A stretch of DNA of 58,039 nucleotides, taken from contig CAKZLH010000319.1 of the NCBI GenBank assembly GCA_937125285.1, positions 1 to 58,039 of the forward strand, written 5' to 3'. The notes below the pieces were generated by a model. It worked only from the letters and a program-made list of their open reading frames with translations. It had not been told where the DNA came from and made no database searches. The position numbers and the translations under genes were made by a program. The DNA comes from an uncultured Balneolaceae bacterium. GTDB lineage: Bacteria; Bacteroidota; Rhodothermia; Balneolales; Balneolaceae. Below, piece after piece: positions 1 through 7,796 of this stretch; within the stretch, counting starts at the first letter, position 1, and every line of letters begins with the position of its first letter.

Positions 1-1406
1 GTAATTACCGAACACTTTCCATATCCATTGTCGCAATAGCCATCACCTGGATTGGCATCTTCTGGAATTTCTAAACCAGTATGTTCGACCTCGAAGGACG
101 ATATCTGATGGGTTGCAAAGCTAATCGGCAGGTAATTAATATCCCGTTTTGGGTTTAAGCTTGGGTCATAATTTCCATTATTTAGTTCGGGTTGAACATA
201 TACCAGGTAAGCATCTTGTCCTATTGTACCACCAATATTGGTTTGATCTGTTATGGAAGCATAAAATATAGGCCAATAAGGCTCATCATCTCCAGGATAT
301 GTAAAGGTATCAAAATTATTTTCAAAGGGTAGGAGCATCGCATTTCCACTCCAATTAAAACCATCATCGGATAAGTAATAATATATACCAGGCGTTACTT
401 CTGGTGCAAAGCTGAAGCTTCTGCTCCGGATAAAAATATATTTCTGAAAATAGGTACTGTAGGTTAGTCCCTCTACAGGCAATTTATTTGGGTTAAAGTT
501 GAGTGGTGAAAAATTATCAATTGGTGGAGGTAAATGGCTAGCTGGATTACTGACTTCTTCTAAATATGGATTTATATTGGCAATGCTAAAGTCTTCCCCA
601 TCAAAAAAGCGCCAACTACTTGCATCGGTAATATCCGTGGTTCTTGCCATCGACCTAATCTTGAAATCCTCTCCCCAGAAATCAACTTCTATGTAGTAAT
701 GATCACCAACTTTTCTGAGTCCAAAATCAGCACCCGTTTCTGCAGGAAACACACCATGTCTACCAGTATTATTTTGCTCACGGTATTTGTAGGGTGAACT
801 AGCTACTACATACTCTTCAGGGCTGGTACCCACTTTATCCCAACTTAATCCACCATCAGTAGACCGAACCAGAATCGCAGCGCTCATCCAGCATTCGAAA
901 GCAATAGCCCCTACATTATTCGATGGGCATCCAGCTGAGTTATAGCCATAGACCGTCCATCCAGTAAATTCTAGGTAAGCTATAGAATATAAATGACCAT
1001 CCGCACCCTCAAAACTATTGGTGTGAGGCCAAATCATGTAGTCATACTTACTAGGATCGGGATCATTGGTGCCTTTATAGTGTCCCGTTGTCTCATCGGA
1101 ACTTATTTGAATCCGAACTTTACTCGGGTCAGAAAATTCATCAATATTTGCTGCTTTAACTTGTACGTGAATATCACTATGGCCGAATTTAGCAACAATA
1201 CTGTCAGATTCAATAAATAATTGAATAGCTGCATCTGGTCCAAAATTATACTCTGGATAGGCCGCTGAATAGACATCAAAATTGATGAGGGTACTGTTTT
1301 GGCTGAAATCGTAGGTTGCTTTATCTGGGTAGGTAATTTGGGCTTGAATCGACGATGAAATGAATAATGCCATGAAAAGCAACAAGCATGAAGGTAGATA
1401 TTTCAT
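1..1406 (-). CDS. Secreted Asp-box (BNR) repeat protein, C-terminus beyond window
   Basis: The minus-strand reading frame is open from an ATG at 1406 to the window edge, about 468 codons with no stop, so the protein is partial at its C-terminus. The first ~22 residues (MKYLPSCLLLFMALFISSS, then IQAQ) form a signal peptide, so the product is exported. Two Asp-box motifs are visible, STDGGLSW and SDDGFNWS. These are typical of sialidase-like beta-propellers and of other exported beta-propeller proteins. The sequence is rich in Tyr, Asp, Asn and Gly, like many extracellular proteins. I do not recognise a specific family and no catalytic set can be assigned. The gene stands alone, downstream of a 144-base gap containing a dyad. 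A C-terminal sorting domain would be expected outside the window but cannot be seen. Confidence 0.8.
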   Translation of the reverse strand, partial: MKYLPSCLLLFMALFISSSIQAQITYPDKATYDFSQNSTLINFDVYSAAYPEYNFGPDAAIQLFIESDSIVAKFGHSDIHVQVKAANIDEFSDPSKVRIQISSDETTGHYKGTNDPDPSKYDYMIWPHTNSFEGADGHLYSIAYLEFTGWTVYGYNSAGCPSNNVGAIAFECWMSAAILVRSTDGGLSWDKVGTSPEEYVVASSPYKYREQNNTGRHGVFPAETGADFGLRKVGDHYYIEVDFWGEDFKIRSMARTTDITDASSWRFFDGEDFSIANINPYLEEVSNPASHLPPPIDNFSPLNFNPNKLPVEGLTYSTYFQKYIFIRSRSFSFAPEVTPGIYYYLSDDGFNWSGNAMLLPFENNFDTFTYPGDDEPYWPIFYASITDQTNIGGTIGQDAYLVYVQPELNNGNYDPSLNPKRDINYLPISFATHQISSFEVEHTGLEIPEDANPGDGYCDNGYGKCSVI

Positions 1407-1433
1407 TTTGGCTAGTATTTATTGTAAAGCAAT

Positions 1434-1452
1434 TAGTAACACATGGTTACTA
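1434..1452. promoter_or_regulatory. Perfect 7-bp dyad upstream of the secreted Asp-box gene
   Basis: TAGTAAC and GTTACTA flank the 5-base spacer ACATG. The dyad lies 28-46 bases upstream of the start codon at 1406, where an operator or a 5' leader hairpin would sit. There is no T-tract, so it is not a terminator. Its function is inferred from position only. Confidence 0.4.
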
Positions 1453-1550
1453 GGCTTAATTATTCTCATTTTGAGTAATTTATCAATAAATATGCAATAA
1501 AATAAATGCCAAATTATTGCGGCATAGGCTCAGAGAGATACAATTGAATC

Positions 1551-2144
1551 CTATAAAGACCAGATGCGACCACCGGTAGCTTCTTGAAGGTCAACGCAAC
1601 CCACCTGACGTCCAGGTACAGGATCATAGGCTAGTATCTGCTCACCTACAAATTCACTACCCCTATAAGCTCGTATCATTAATGACTTTAGATTTGTTAA
1701 AAGAGCATAAACAGCTGCGCTATCGGATAGAGTGGCATCTGTGTCTGAATCATTATTGCCAAAGTTATCTATTTCTTTTAACCAATTGTCGGTTTCAACT
1801 TCTGGCGAAAGGAATGCATGTTCAACCCAAAATTCAATAGGTTTTTGTGGGTTGATTACCGATAAATAGCGTTTTGTAAAGGACTTAATATGACTTTGTT
1901 CATCAGAGTCTACAATGTCTAGTATATAATGATCAATATATTGGGCTACCCCAACATCGGATGCTTTCGGCAATTTATCAGTTCCAGGAATAATTACATC
2001 TGCGGTATCACTGATTAGCTGTAGCTCTAACTCACTGAAAAAGTGAGTTTGTGATTTCTTCGTACAACTGTTAAATAAGATTGGAGAGGCAACGATGACC
2101 CCAAAACTCAATCCCATTTTCTTAAGTGCTTCTCTACGATCCAT
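1551..2144 (-). CDS. Gluconate 2-dehydrogenase subunit 3-like lipoprotein
   Basis: 197 residues. The N-terminus DRREALKKMG followed by a hydrophobic stretch and FNSC looks like a Tat-type leader ending in a lipobox, so the protein is probably exported folded and membrane-anchored. The rest fits the gluconate 2-dehydrogenase subunit 3 family: a helical domain with the usual ELQLISDTADVIIPGTD opening and an AYRGSEFVGEQIL-like end. In characterised members this small subunit partners a flavoprotein dehydrogenase and may help its export. The large subunit here is the GMC oxidoreductase encoded 10 bases upstream (2155-3849), so the two should form one complex. No cytochrome c subunit is visible nearby. 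The sugar or alcohol substrate cannot be inferred. Confidence 0.85.
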   Translation of the reverse strand: MDRREALKKMGLSFGVIVASPILFNSCTKKSQTHFFSELELQLISDTADVIIPGTDKLPKASDVGVAQYIDHYILDIVDSDEQSHIKSFTKRYLSVINPQKPIEFWVEHAFLSPEVETDNWLKEIDNFGNNDSDTDATLSDSAAVYALLTNLKSLMIRAYRGSEFVGEQILAYDPVPGRQVGCVDLQEATGGRIWSL

Positions 2145-2154
2145 AACTCTTCTC

Positions 2155-3849
2155 CTATAAATTCATTTTCTTTAACTCTTCAACGGCATAATTGGCCGCT
2201 CGTGCCGTAAATGCCATATAAGTAAGGGAAGGGTTTTGACAGCCAGAAGAAGTCATAAAAGAACCATCGGTCACAAATACATTTTTCACGGCATGTACTT
2301 GATTGAATTTATTTAACACGCTGGTATTTGGATCTTTCCCCATCCGCGCTGTCCCCATTTCGTGTATGCCAAGTCCAGGCCCACCAGGGTTGTCAAAAGT
2401 AGATATATTCTTAAATCCCGCCACGTCTAACATCTCAGCTGCTTGATTTTTCATATCTTCGCGCATATTGTATTCATTTTCCTTGAATTCAGCATCAAAT
2501 GTAACGGTCGGTAATCCCCACTTGTCTGTTTTTTCATAATCCAAATACATTCTATTCTCATGATAGGGTAAAAACTCACCAAATCCTCCCATTCCAATAG
2601 ACCAACCACCTGGTTCTAGTAAGGCTTCATTAAAGGCTGTTCCATATTGGAGTTCTGCAATTTGATCCGACCAATTACTTCGGGATCCACCACCTTGGTA
2701 TCCGTACCCTCTAAGGAATTTTTCAACCTTAGTAGCATTGTCTATATTTCTAAATCGAGGGATATAAAAGCCATTGGGTCTTCTACCGATATAGTATTTG
2801 TCTCCGAAATCTTCTGTAGATCCGGATGCTCCAACTCCTAGGTGATGATCCATGATATTATGTCCTAATTCCCCAGAGTCATTCCCCATGCCATTTGGGA
2901 AGCGGGCGGACTTTGATTGCATCAATATACTGGTTGAAGCAACGGTAGATGCGCATAAGAATATAATTCTAGCCTTATATTCATAATGTTCTTTGGTTTC
3001 TGTATCAATAACTCGAACTCCGGTTGCTCTTTGGCTTTGTTCATCAAAAATAATTTCATGAACAATTGAGTTAGGCATTAATGTCATGTTTCCAGTTTTA
3101 TCAGCAGCAGGAAGGGTAGAAGAATTACTGCTAAAATAAGCGCCATAAGGACAGCCTCTCATACATCTATTCCGGAATTGACAATTAACACGACCTAGCC
3201 CTTCCTTAGTACCTTCTGTGATATGAGCGGTTCGCCCAATGGTGAGTAAGCGATCGGTATATGAGCTTTTTAAACTGGATTTCAGAACTTCTTCTACACA
3301 ATTCAGTTCCATAGGTTTAAGAAACTTACCATCGGGTAGTTGTTTGAGTCCCAAATTCTCTCCACTAACTCCTATATATTGTTCAACATAATCATACCAA
3401 GGTTTAATATCATTGTATCGAACCGGCCAATCCACCCCATATCCATCTTTGGCATTGGCTTCGAAATCCATTTCACTAAGACGGTAACTCTGCCGCCCCC
3501 ACATCAGTGACCTTCCGCCAACATGATAACCTCTCATCCAATCAAAGCGCTTATCTTCATTATATGGGTGCTCTAAATCGTCAACAAAAAAATGACTGTG
3601 TGCACGATTGGTGGTATAACCTGTGCGGTGTTGTTTGTGTTGTCGTTTTATGTCCTCCTTGGTAGGTTGCCCTCCATGATCCATATCCCATGGGTCCAGA
3701 TGTGCCGTTGGGTAATCCGTAATATGTTCAACCATACGGCCCCGTTCTAAAACCAATGTTTTTAATCCTTTTTCCGTTAACTCTTTAGCTGCCCAACCAC
3801 CACTAATTCCAGTGCCGACTACTATGGCATCAAATTCATTATTTTTCAT
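2155..3849 (-). CDS. GMC-family FAD-dependent oxidoreductase
   Basis: 564 residues, full length for a bacterial GMC dehydrogenase of the gluconate/sorbitol dehydrogenase type. The FAD-binding dinucleotide fold is at the N-terminus (VVGTGISGGWAAKEL, residues ~10-25). The C-terminal GMC domain has HEMGTARMG and a closing SGCQNPSLTYMAF with the conserved His/Asn region. A Cys-rich stretch (NCQFRNRCMRGCPYGAYFSS, ~residues 220-240) is common in this subgroup. It would oxidise a sugar, polyol or alcohol and pass electrons to the respiratory chain. It has no signal of its own, so export presumably relies on the subunit-3 partner immediately downstream. The two genes form an operon preceded by an AAGCGCTT palindrome at 3907. 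The substrate is unknown. Confidence 0.88.
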   Translation of the reverse strand: MKNNEFDAIVVGTGISGGWAAKELTEKGLKTLVLERGRMVEHITDYPTAHLDPWDMDHGGQPTKEDIKRQHKQHRTGYTTNRAHSHFFVDDLEHPYNEDKRFDWMRGYHVGGRSLMWGRQSYRLSEMDFEANAKDGYGVDWPVRYNDIKPWYDYVEQYIGVSGENLGLKQLPDGKFLKPMELNCVEEVLKSSLKSSYTDRLLTIGRTAHITEGTKEGLGRVNCQFRNRCMRGCPYGAYFSSNSSTLPAADKTGNMTLMPNSIVHEIIFDEQSQRATGVRVIDTETKEHYEYKARIIFLCASTVASTSILMQSKSARFPNGMGNDSGELGHNIMDHHLGVGASGSTEDFGDKYYIGRRPNGFYIPRFRNIDNATKVEKFLRGYGYQGGGSRSNWSDQIAELQYGTAFNEALLEPGGWSIGMGGFGEFLPYHENRMYLDYEKTDKWGLPTVTFDAEFKENEYNMREDMKNQAAEMLDVAGFKNISTFDNPGGPGLGIHEMGTARMGKDPNTSVLNKFNQVHAVKNVFVTDGSFMTSSGCQNPSLTYMAFTARAANYAVEELKKMNL

Positions 3850-3906
3850 TCCGAATATCTTATTCCCTATTAATATGGGATAATAGAGTCAACAAGATTG
3901 CTATGC

Positions 3907-3914
3907 AAGCGCTT
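3907..3914. promoter_or_regulatory. AAGCGCTT palindrome upstream of the GMC operon
   Basis: This 8-bp palindrome lies 58 bases upstream of the GMC start, in an 87-base gap, within TGCAAGCGCTTTTA. It resembles the core of LacI-family operators, which have a central CG. The same core with the same right flank occurs before the rhodopsin gene at 14482. Low confidence: no LacI-type regulator is seen in the window and the core also occurs twice inside genes. Confidence 0.25.
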
Positions 3915-3936
3915 TTATCTGTTTTTTTATTATTGA

Positions 3937-4887
3937 TTACCAGTAACTAGCGTCCAATTCATTGTTTTTTTCCCATTCACTTAGCGGTAGACTTAGCTGT
4001 GCTTTTAGAAGAGATAAAAAGTTTTCTCGTTCCGGAATAGGGTAGTGATACCATTCATTAAACATGTCTGAATATTCGTAGTAATTGAATATAATAGGTT
4101 CGGAAATAGCTCGTATTTTGAGTTTGGATGCATCTGCTTGAAGAATGTCCTTTCCCGCACTATAGACTTTAATGGGGGGAAGTAGGGCTAACTTTTGATA
4201 GATAGGAGTAAAAAATAAATCTGGAATTGTCGAAGAGTCAGAGTCCATAAGTTCGGCTAGATATGATTGATAGCCATCTCTATTATGAATAGGATCTTTT
4301 GGCAGAAGTTGATCAATCAATGGATTACTAAAGCTACAATCAAGCCATGGTGAAATAAGAATTAGTTCTCTAATAGGCAGAGAATGATGAAGTTTTAGTT
4401 CATTTAGTAAATAAAAACTATAAAGGGCAGAGGAACCTTCAGCAAGAATAATCCAGTCGTTTGCTAGTGGGTTTTGATTCAAATGGTCTGCGTTCAAATA
4501 GTTGTTAACCCATTTAAGACTTTCTGCAATAGTTTTGTTGTGATTGGGTGGTATTTCGGGAACTATAATATTAGAAATGCCCCCATCCAGTAATTCTAGT
4601 ACAAATTCCCAGTGACGCTTACGAATACCCTGATGCAATCTACTATTATAGAGGTATAGGATGGTAGGCTTCTGATTGGAATCCTGTTCATGAGATTTTT
4701 TAGGTGTAATCTGCCAAATTGGATAGGTATCTTTGGTCTCTACACGAACTGAAGCTTTTTCATGAAGAGTTTTATGTGGAGATTCGCTCAGAAAATTTCT
4801 GCTCGTCTCTAGCTTTTTCAGGTGTTTAGCTTCTGTGTATAATAGATAATGGTAAAAAAATTTGGCTCGTAAGCTCGTTTTTGCCAT
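3937..4887 (-). CDS. Divergent alpha/beta-hydrolase fold protein
   Basis: 316 residues with the layout of the alpha/beta-hydrolase-3 (HSL/acetyl esterase) family. A possible nucleophile motif EGSSALYS is at about residue 160, an acid region SAGKDIL follows near 250, and a Trp/Tyr-rich stretch with His (MFNEWYHYPIPE) sits where the catalytic His normally lies. The family's oxyanion-hole HGGG motif is not recognisable; the equivalent position reads LYLYNSRLHQG. Activity is therefore uncertain. No signal peptide is seen, so it is probably cytoplasmic. It lies 24 bases downstream of the beta-lactamase/VanX fusion and is probably co-transcribed with it. Confidence 0.65.
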   Translation of the reverse strand: MAKTSLRAKFFYHYLLYTEAKHLKKLETSRNFLSESPHKTLHEKASVRVETKDTYPIWQITPKKSHEQDSNQKPTILYLYNSRLHQGIRKRHWEFVLELLDGGISNIIVPEIPPNHNKTIAESLKWVNNYLNADHLNQNPLANDWIILAEGSSALYSFYLLNELKLHHSLPIRELILISPWLDCSFSNPLIDQLLPKDPIHNRDGYQSYLAELMDSDSSTIPDLFFTPIYQKLALLPPIKVYSAGKDILQADASKLKIRAISEPIIFNYYEYSDMFNEWYHYPIPERENFLSLLKAQLSLPLSEWEKNNELDASYW

Positions 4888-4911
4888 CTAGTGAGATATT
4901 TAGCTTCAATT

Positions 4912-6447
4912 TTATTCTATTATGCTAAATAACTCTTTGGTTCTGCTTCGTTCCATTGCGTCGAAGTGCCACCATTCAGTTGCTAATGTTTGAAATCCTG
5001 CTGCTAGCATAATCTCACGTAATAGCTTACGATTGGTAAGCTGGTTATTGGTCAGAAATCCGTTTTTAACTAATGAATCTTCTTTGGTGATGTGTGAAAC
5101 TTCAGTAAAATCATCAAATTTTGTACCCATATCCAATAATCCAGCATCTATGTCGTAGATTCCTAAATCAACAGCCATTCCAAAATTATGAATGGAACCG
5201 CGTTTTGGGTTGGCGATGTACTTACTACGTTCGGATACGGGCAATTCCGAATTATCCCACAACTGTTGTTGGATTCTTCGAGGTCTAGCAGCGTCGAATA
5301 TGTATAATCTAAGATTTGGATTATGCGCTAGTAGCATTTTTTGTGCTTCTACTAATTTTTTTGCGGCTTCCTCTCGGAGATAAGCATCTTCCAAACTTCC
5401 ATAAGCATCATAGCCTAAAATGTTGTCTACTGTTGAATAGGCAAGTTGTACTATAATGGAAGAATCTAAGTCTTTAAGGTTTACCAAACCCGAATTTTTA
5501 AGTTCTATGTTCCAGTCTGGGTACTCTGTTAGAAAGTTATAAAACATAAGAGCGATTTCTGCTGCTGTCTCTTGCACCTTTAAACGGTCAGGTGCATTCT
5601 TGGATAAGAAAACGAGCACAAAAGACTCTCCATTGGGCATGTGTATAATACCTGAATCATGATGAACACCAGTAATCCAACCCGTTTTATGTTCTACTCG
5701 AGTACCAAAAGGTAATTTGGCGGGAAACATATCATTGAATTCCTGTTTGCTAAGAATGTCGAGAGCAATGGTTTTTGATTCGGTTGTAATACTTGTCCCC
5801 GTAGCTAATTCCTTAAATAAAATCCATAAATCACGGGCAGTCGTTTCGTTATTACGACCCGCATTAAAAGCTTTTAAGTCTTCCACACCTCGTAAAACCT
5901 GAATGTCATCGGCACCAATTTCGCGCATACTTTGGGTAACTTGCGGCCCTTTGTATGTTTCCATAAGTATATTGGTAGCAAGATTACTGCTTTGTGTAAT
6001 CATGAGTTCCGCCAATTCTAATACCGTCTTTTTCTCTCCCAAGAATTCATAAAGAGCTGCTTCACTATCTTCAGACACCTGCATACTGTACGAGCTCCCA
6101 TCAACGATGCTAGTAAAACGATTGCCCACTAAAAGTGAATCTGAAAGGAGTTTATTGCCCAATTCATGCTGCTTCAGTATTTCGTATAAAACGGGAGTTT
6201 TCATGGTGCTTGCCGCATGAAATACCGAGTCTGCATTGATAGATAAATTGAGTCCAGGGCGATCTATACTTGAAAACTGAACGGCAAAAGTCCCCTCAAT
6301 AGTTGATAATTTATGTTCAATAGAATCAGCAAGATTCTCAAGCGCTAGTACTTCGTTTGGAGATCTCGATTCTTTGAGGGTTGTTCTATTACATGAAATG
6401 CCTATAAATAGAGAGCATAGGAATAGGGAGATGAGTAGTTTCTGCAT
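4912..6447 (-). CDS. Lipoprotein fusing a class A beta-lactamase-like domain to a VanX-type D,D-dipeptidase
   Basis: 511 residues in two complete domains. The N-terminus is a lipoprotein signal (MQKLLISLFLCSLFIGISC, Cys 19). Residues ~45-305 are a class A beta-lactamase/transpeptidase-like serine hydrolase with S-T-M-K (Ser 80, Lys 83), S-S-N (~153-155) and K-T-G (~253-255); a Glu near 189 may correspond to the class A general base. Residues ~325-511 are a D-Ala-D-Ala dipeptidase (M15D) with DAARP (Arg ~387), SIHNFGMAVD (zinc His ~419 and Asp ~426) and EWWHF (Glu ~490, His ~493). All VanX catalytic and zinc residues are present. The likely role is hydrolysis of D-Ala-containing peptides or beta-lactams in the periplasm. 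The reading frame is continuous across the junction. The alpha/beta hydrolase gene follows in the same operon. Confidence 0.85.
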   Translation of the reverse strand: MQKLLISLFLCSLFIGISCNRTTLKESRSPNEVLALENLADSIEHKLSTIEGTFAVQFSSIDRPGLNLSINADSVFHAASTMKTPVLYEILKQHELGNKLLSDSLLVGNRFTSIVDGSSYSMQVSEDSEAALYEFLGEKKTVLELAELMITQSSNLATNILMETYKGPQVTQSMREIGADDIQVLRGVEDLKAFNAGRNNETTARDLWILFKELATGTSITTESKTIALDILSKQEFNDMFPAKLPFGTRVEHKTGWITGVHHDSGIIHMPNGESFVLVFLSKNAPDRLKVQETAAEIALMFYNFLTEYPDWNIELKNSGLVNLKDLDSSIIVQLAYSTVDNILGYDAYGSLEDAYLREEAAKKLVEAQKMLLAHNPNLRLYIFDAARPRRIQQQLWDNSELPVSERSKYIANPKRGSIHNFGMAVDLGIYDIDAGLLDMGTKFDDFTEVSHITKEDSLVKNGFLTNNQLTNRKLLREIMLAAGFQTLATEWWHFDAMERSRTKELFSIIE

Positions 6448-6508
6448 AGACCAAATAAACTAATGGTGATTGGAGTAACCAATTGAACTGAAAAACTATT
6501 TATTAGAC

Positions 6509-6540
6509 AAAAAAAAAGCCACATAAACATGTGGCTTTTC
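6509..6540 (-). terminator. Intrinsic terminator of the histone-like gene
   Basis: GCCACAT and ATGTGGC form a perfect 7-bp stem around the loop AAAC, extended by A-T pairs. On the minus strand it is followed by nine T residues. It lies 22 bases past the histone-like stop codon and ends that transcript before the beta-lactamase/VanX gene, which must therefore have its own promoter at about 6450-6508. Confidence 0.85.
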
Positions 6541-6561
6541 TAAGTAAACTCAAAAGGAGTC

Positions 6562-6735
6562 TTAAGCGTTTTTCTTTGCTTGAATTTCTAGACGAATATC
6601 TTGAGCTAATTTCTTAAGATCTTGAAGACCTTTTCTAGCTCTAGTTCCAGCTGCTTTGTTTCCTTTGTCGTAGAATTTTTCCATTTCTGATGAAACTGAT
6701 TCTACTAGGCTTTGTAATTCACTTACTCTACTCAT
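6562..6735 (-). CDS. Hc1-type histone H1-like DNA-binding protein (57 residues)
   Basis: The small frame starts at ATG 6735 and ends at TAA 6562. It encodes 57 residues rich in Lys, Arg, Ala and Glu, with the central segment FYDKGNKAAGTRARKGLQDL typical of Hc1/histone-H1-like proteins of the Bacteroidota and Chlamydia. These proteins bind DNA without strong sequence preference and are thought to help shape the nucleoid. The gene is a single-gene transcript: its own hairpin terminator follows at 6509-6540, and a 14-bp perfect palindrome (6766-6779) lies just upstream. A strong terminator and isolated position fit an abundant protein. The family call rests on recognising the KGNKAAGTRARKG core. 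Confidence 0.85.
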   Translation of the reverse strand: MSRVSELQSLVESVSSEMEKFYDKGNKAAGTRARKGLQDLKKLAQDIRLEIQAKKNA

Positions 6736-6765
6736 TATTACTCCGTTATGTTTTAGTTAATGAAT

Positions 6766-6779
6766 ATTCTTTAAAGAAT
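6766..6779. promoter_or_regulatory. 14-bp perfect palindrome before the histone-like gene
   Basis: ATTCTTTAAAGAAT is a perfect palindrome lying 31-44 bases upstream of the histone-like start codon, near where the core promoter would be. An operator is the simplest reading. It is AT-rich, so chance occurrence is not excluded. Confidence 0.35.
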
Positions 6780-6873
6780 GACCTAAGCTATATATTCATT
6801 CAGTTCGAATCAAATAGAAAACGCAAAAAATTAAAGAAAAATCGGCTTATTCAGTGATTTTGGGGTGTTTTTA

Positions 6874-6918
6874 GTCAAATTCATACAGTTTTTTAAGAAT
6901 TTAGTATGATTTTTTGAC
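6874..6918. repeat. Interrupted inverted repeat between cytidine deaminase and histone-like genes
   Basis: GTCAAA (6874-6879) pairs with TTTGAC (6913-6918) and TCATAC (6881-6886) pairs with GTATGA (6904-6909). This gives 12 bp of stem with a small internal loop and an AT-rich 17-base apical loop. It lies in the 217-base gap after the cytidine deaminase stop. No T-tract follows on either strand, so it is not a classical terminator; it may be a 3'-end hairpin or a regulatory dyad. Confidence 0.35.
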
Positions 6919-6952
6919 CTCAATGTCATCATTTGAGACAATAATGTGCTTT

Positions 6953-7795
6953 CTATTCGATGGTTTTACTAAGTACATTACTAGAAAATGCGTGAGGTAA
7001 TAGCTCATGAATCGAATATTCAGACCAACTGCCATCCTTATGAAGACTATATAATCTAGCATAGGGCATATGTTCATTCAGCACCTGCCGGCATGCTCCG
7101 CATGGCGTGCTTAGATCGCCCTGCTCGGCATGAACAAATAGGCCATATATGTTTTTTGGGGAATAGCGTAAGGCAGAAGCCAAAGCTGTGCGTTCAGCAC
7201 AAAGACCATTCTCCCAATCCCTGAATTCTACATTAACCCCTGGAAAGAAGCCTTGTTCTGTCCAAATCATCGCAGAAACTGGAAAATTTGATTCCTCACA
7301 AATAGCATAAGAGCATAACTGACGTAATTTAGCTGCTACCTTATCCATTTGTTTTTTTGTGAATATGGGTAGGTTTTGATTCCTTTGCTGAAGTGCTTTT
7401 TCTAGCTCTGGAACCATGTGCGAGAGTTCTAAATAGTCATGAGAAATAGGAGAGAATATGGAATCTCTAGTAAGATCTAAATTCAGACTTTGTTGACTAA
7501 CAACCTCTTCAATTAGTTGTTTTAAATGTACTTTTTCGACTATTTGAATATGTACATCCAAAAGAGTTTTCCATTTTTCTATACCACCGATGTTGGAATC
7601 AGAAATAATAATTTCTTGTGGCTCTTCTCCATTCATCAGACATAGACAGATGCCCGCTTGTAGGGCGCTGATAGTTAGGGGAAAGGATATGGATTCAATG
7701 CGCAGTCCTAGATACGAGCCTCCTTTAGAGCCTTTTATAACACATTCTCCTGGCTTGTTTGAATAGGGTTGGTAGGACCGTTTATTCTCGTTCAT
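6953..7795 (-). CDS. cdd: Two-domain cytidine deaminase with the active site in the C-terminal half
   Basis: 280 residues from ATG 7795. An in-frame ATG at 7825 would overlap the upstream gene by 29 bases; 7795 sits one base after the upstream stop and is preferred. The C-terminal half carries the zinc motifs C-A-E-R-T-A (~197) and P-C-G-A-C-R-Q (~232), preceded by NVEFRD, as in CMP/dCMP-type cytidine deaminases. The N-terminal half (~residues 25-110, YLGLRIESISFPLTISALQA) looks like a second, degenerate deaminase fold with the zinc ligands lost. E. coli Cdd also has one live and one dead domain, but there the N-terminal one is catalytic. Role: cytidine/deoxycytidine to uridine/deoxyuridine in pyrimidine salvage. 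It is the last gene of the operon starting at 13255. Confidence 0.85.
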   Translation of the reverse strand: MNENKRSYQPYSNKPGECVIKGSKGGSYLGLRIESISFPLTISALQAGICLCLMNGEEPQEIIISDSNIGGIEKWKTLLDVHIQIVEKVHLKQLIEEVVSQQSLNLDLTRDSIFSPISHDYLELSHMVPELEKALQQRNQNLPIFTKKQMDKVAAKLRQLCSYAICEESNFPVSAMIWTEQGFFPGVNVEFRDWENGLCAERTALASALRYSPKNIYGLFVHAEQGDLSTPCGACRQVLNEHMPYARLYSLHKDGSWSEYSIHELLPHAFSSNVLSKTIE

Positions 7796-7796
7796 T

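Noticed and set aside
6804..6811. TTCGAATC, resembling a tRNA T-loop
   Set aside because: No flanking T-stem, anticodon stem or acceptor pairing can be drawn around it.
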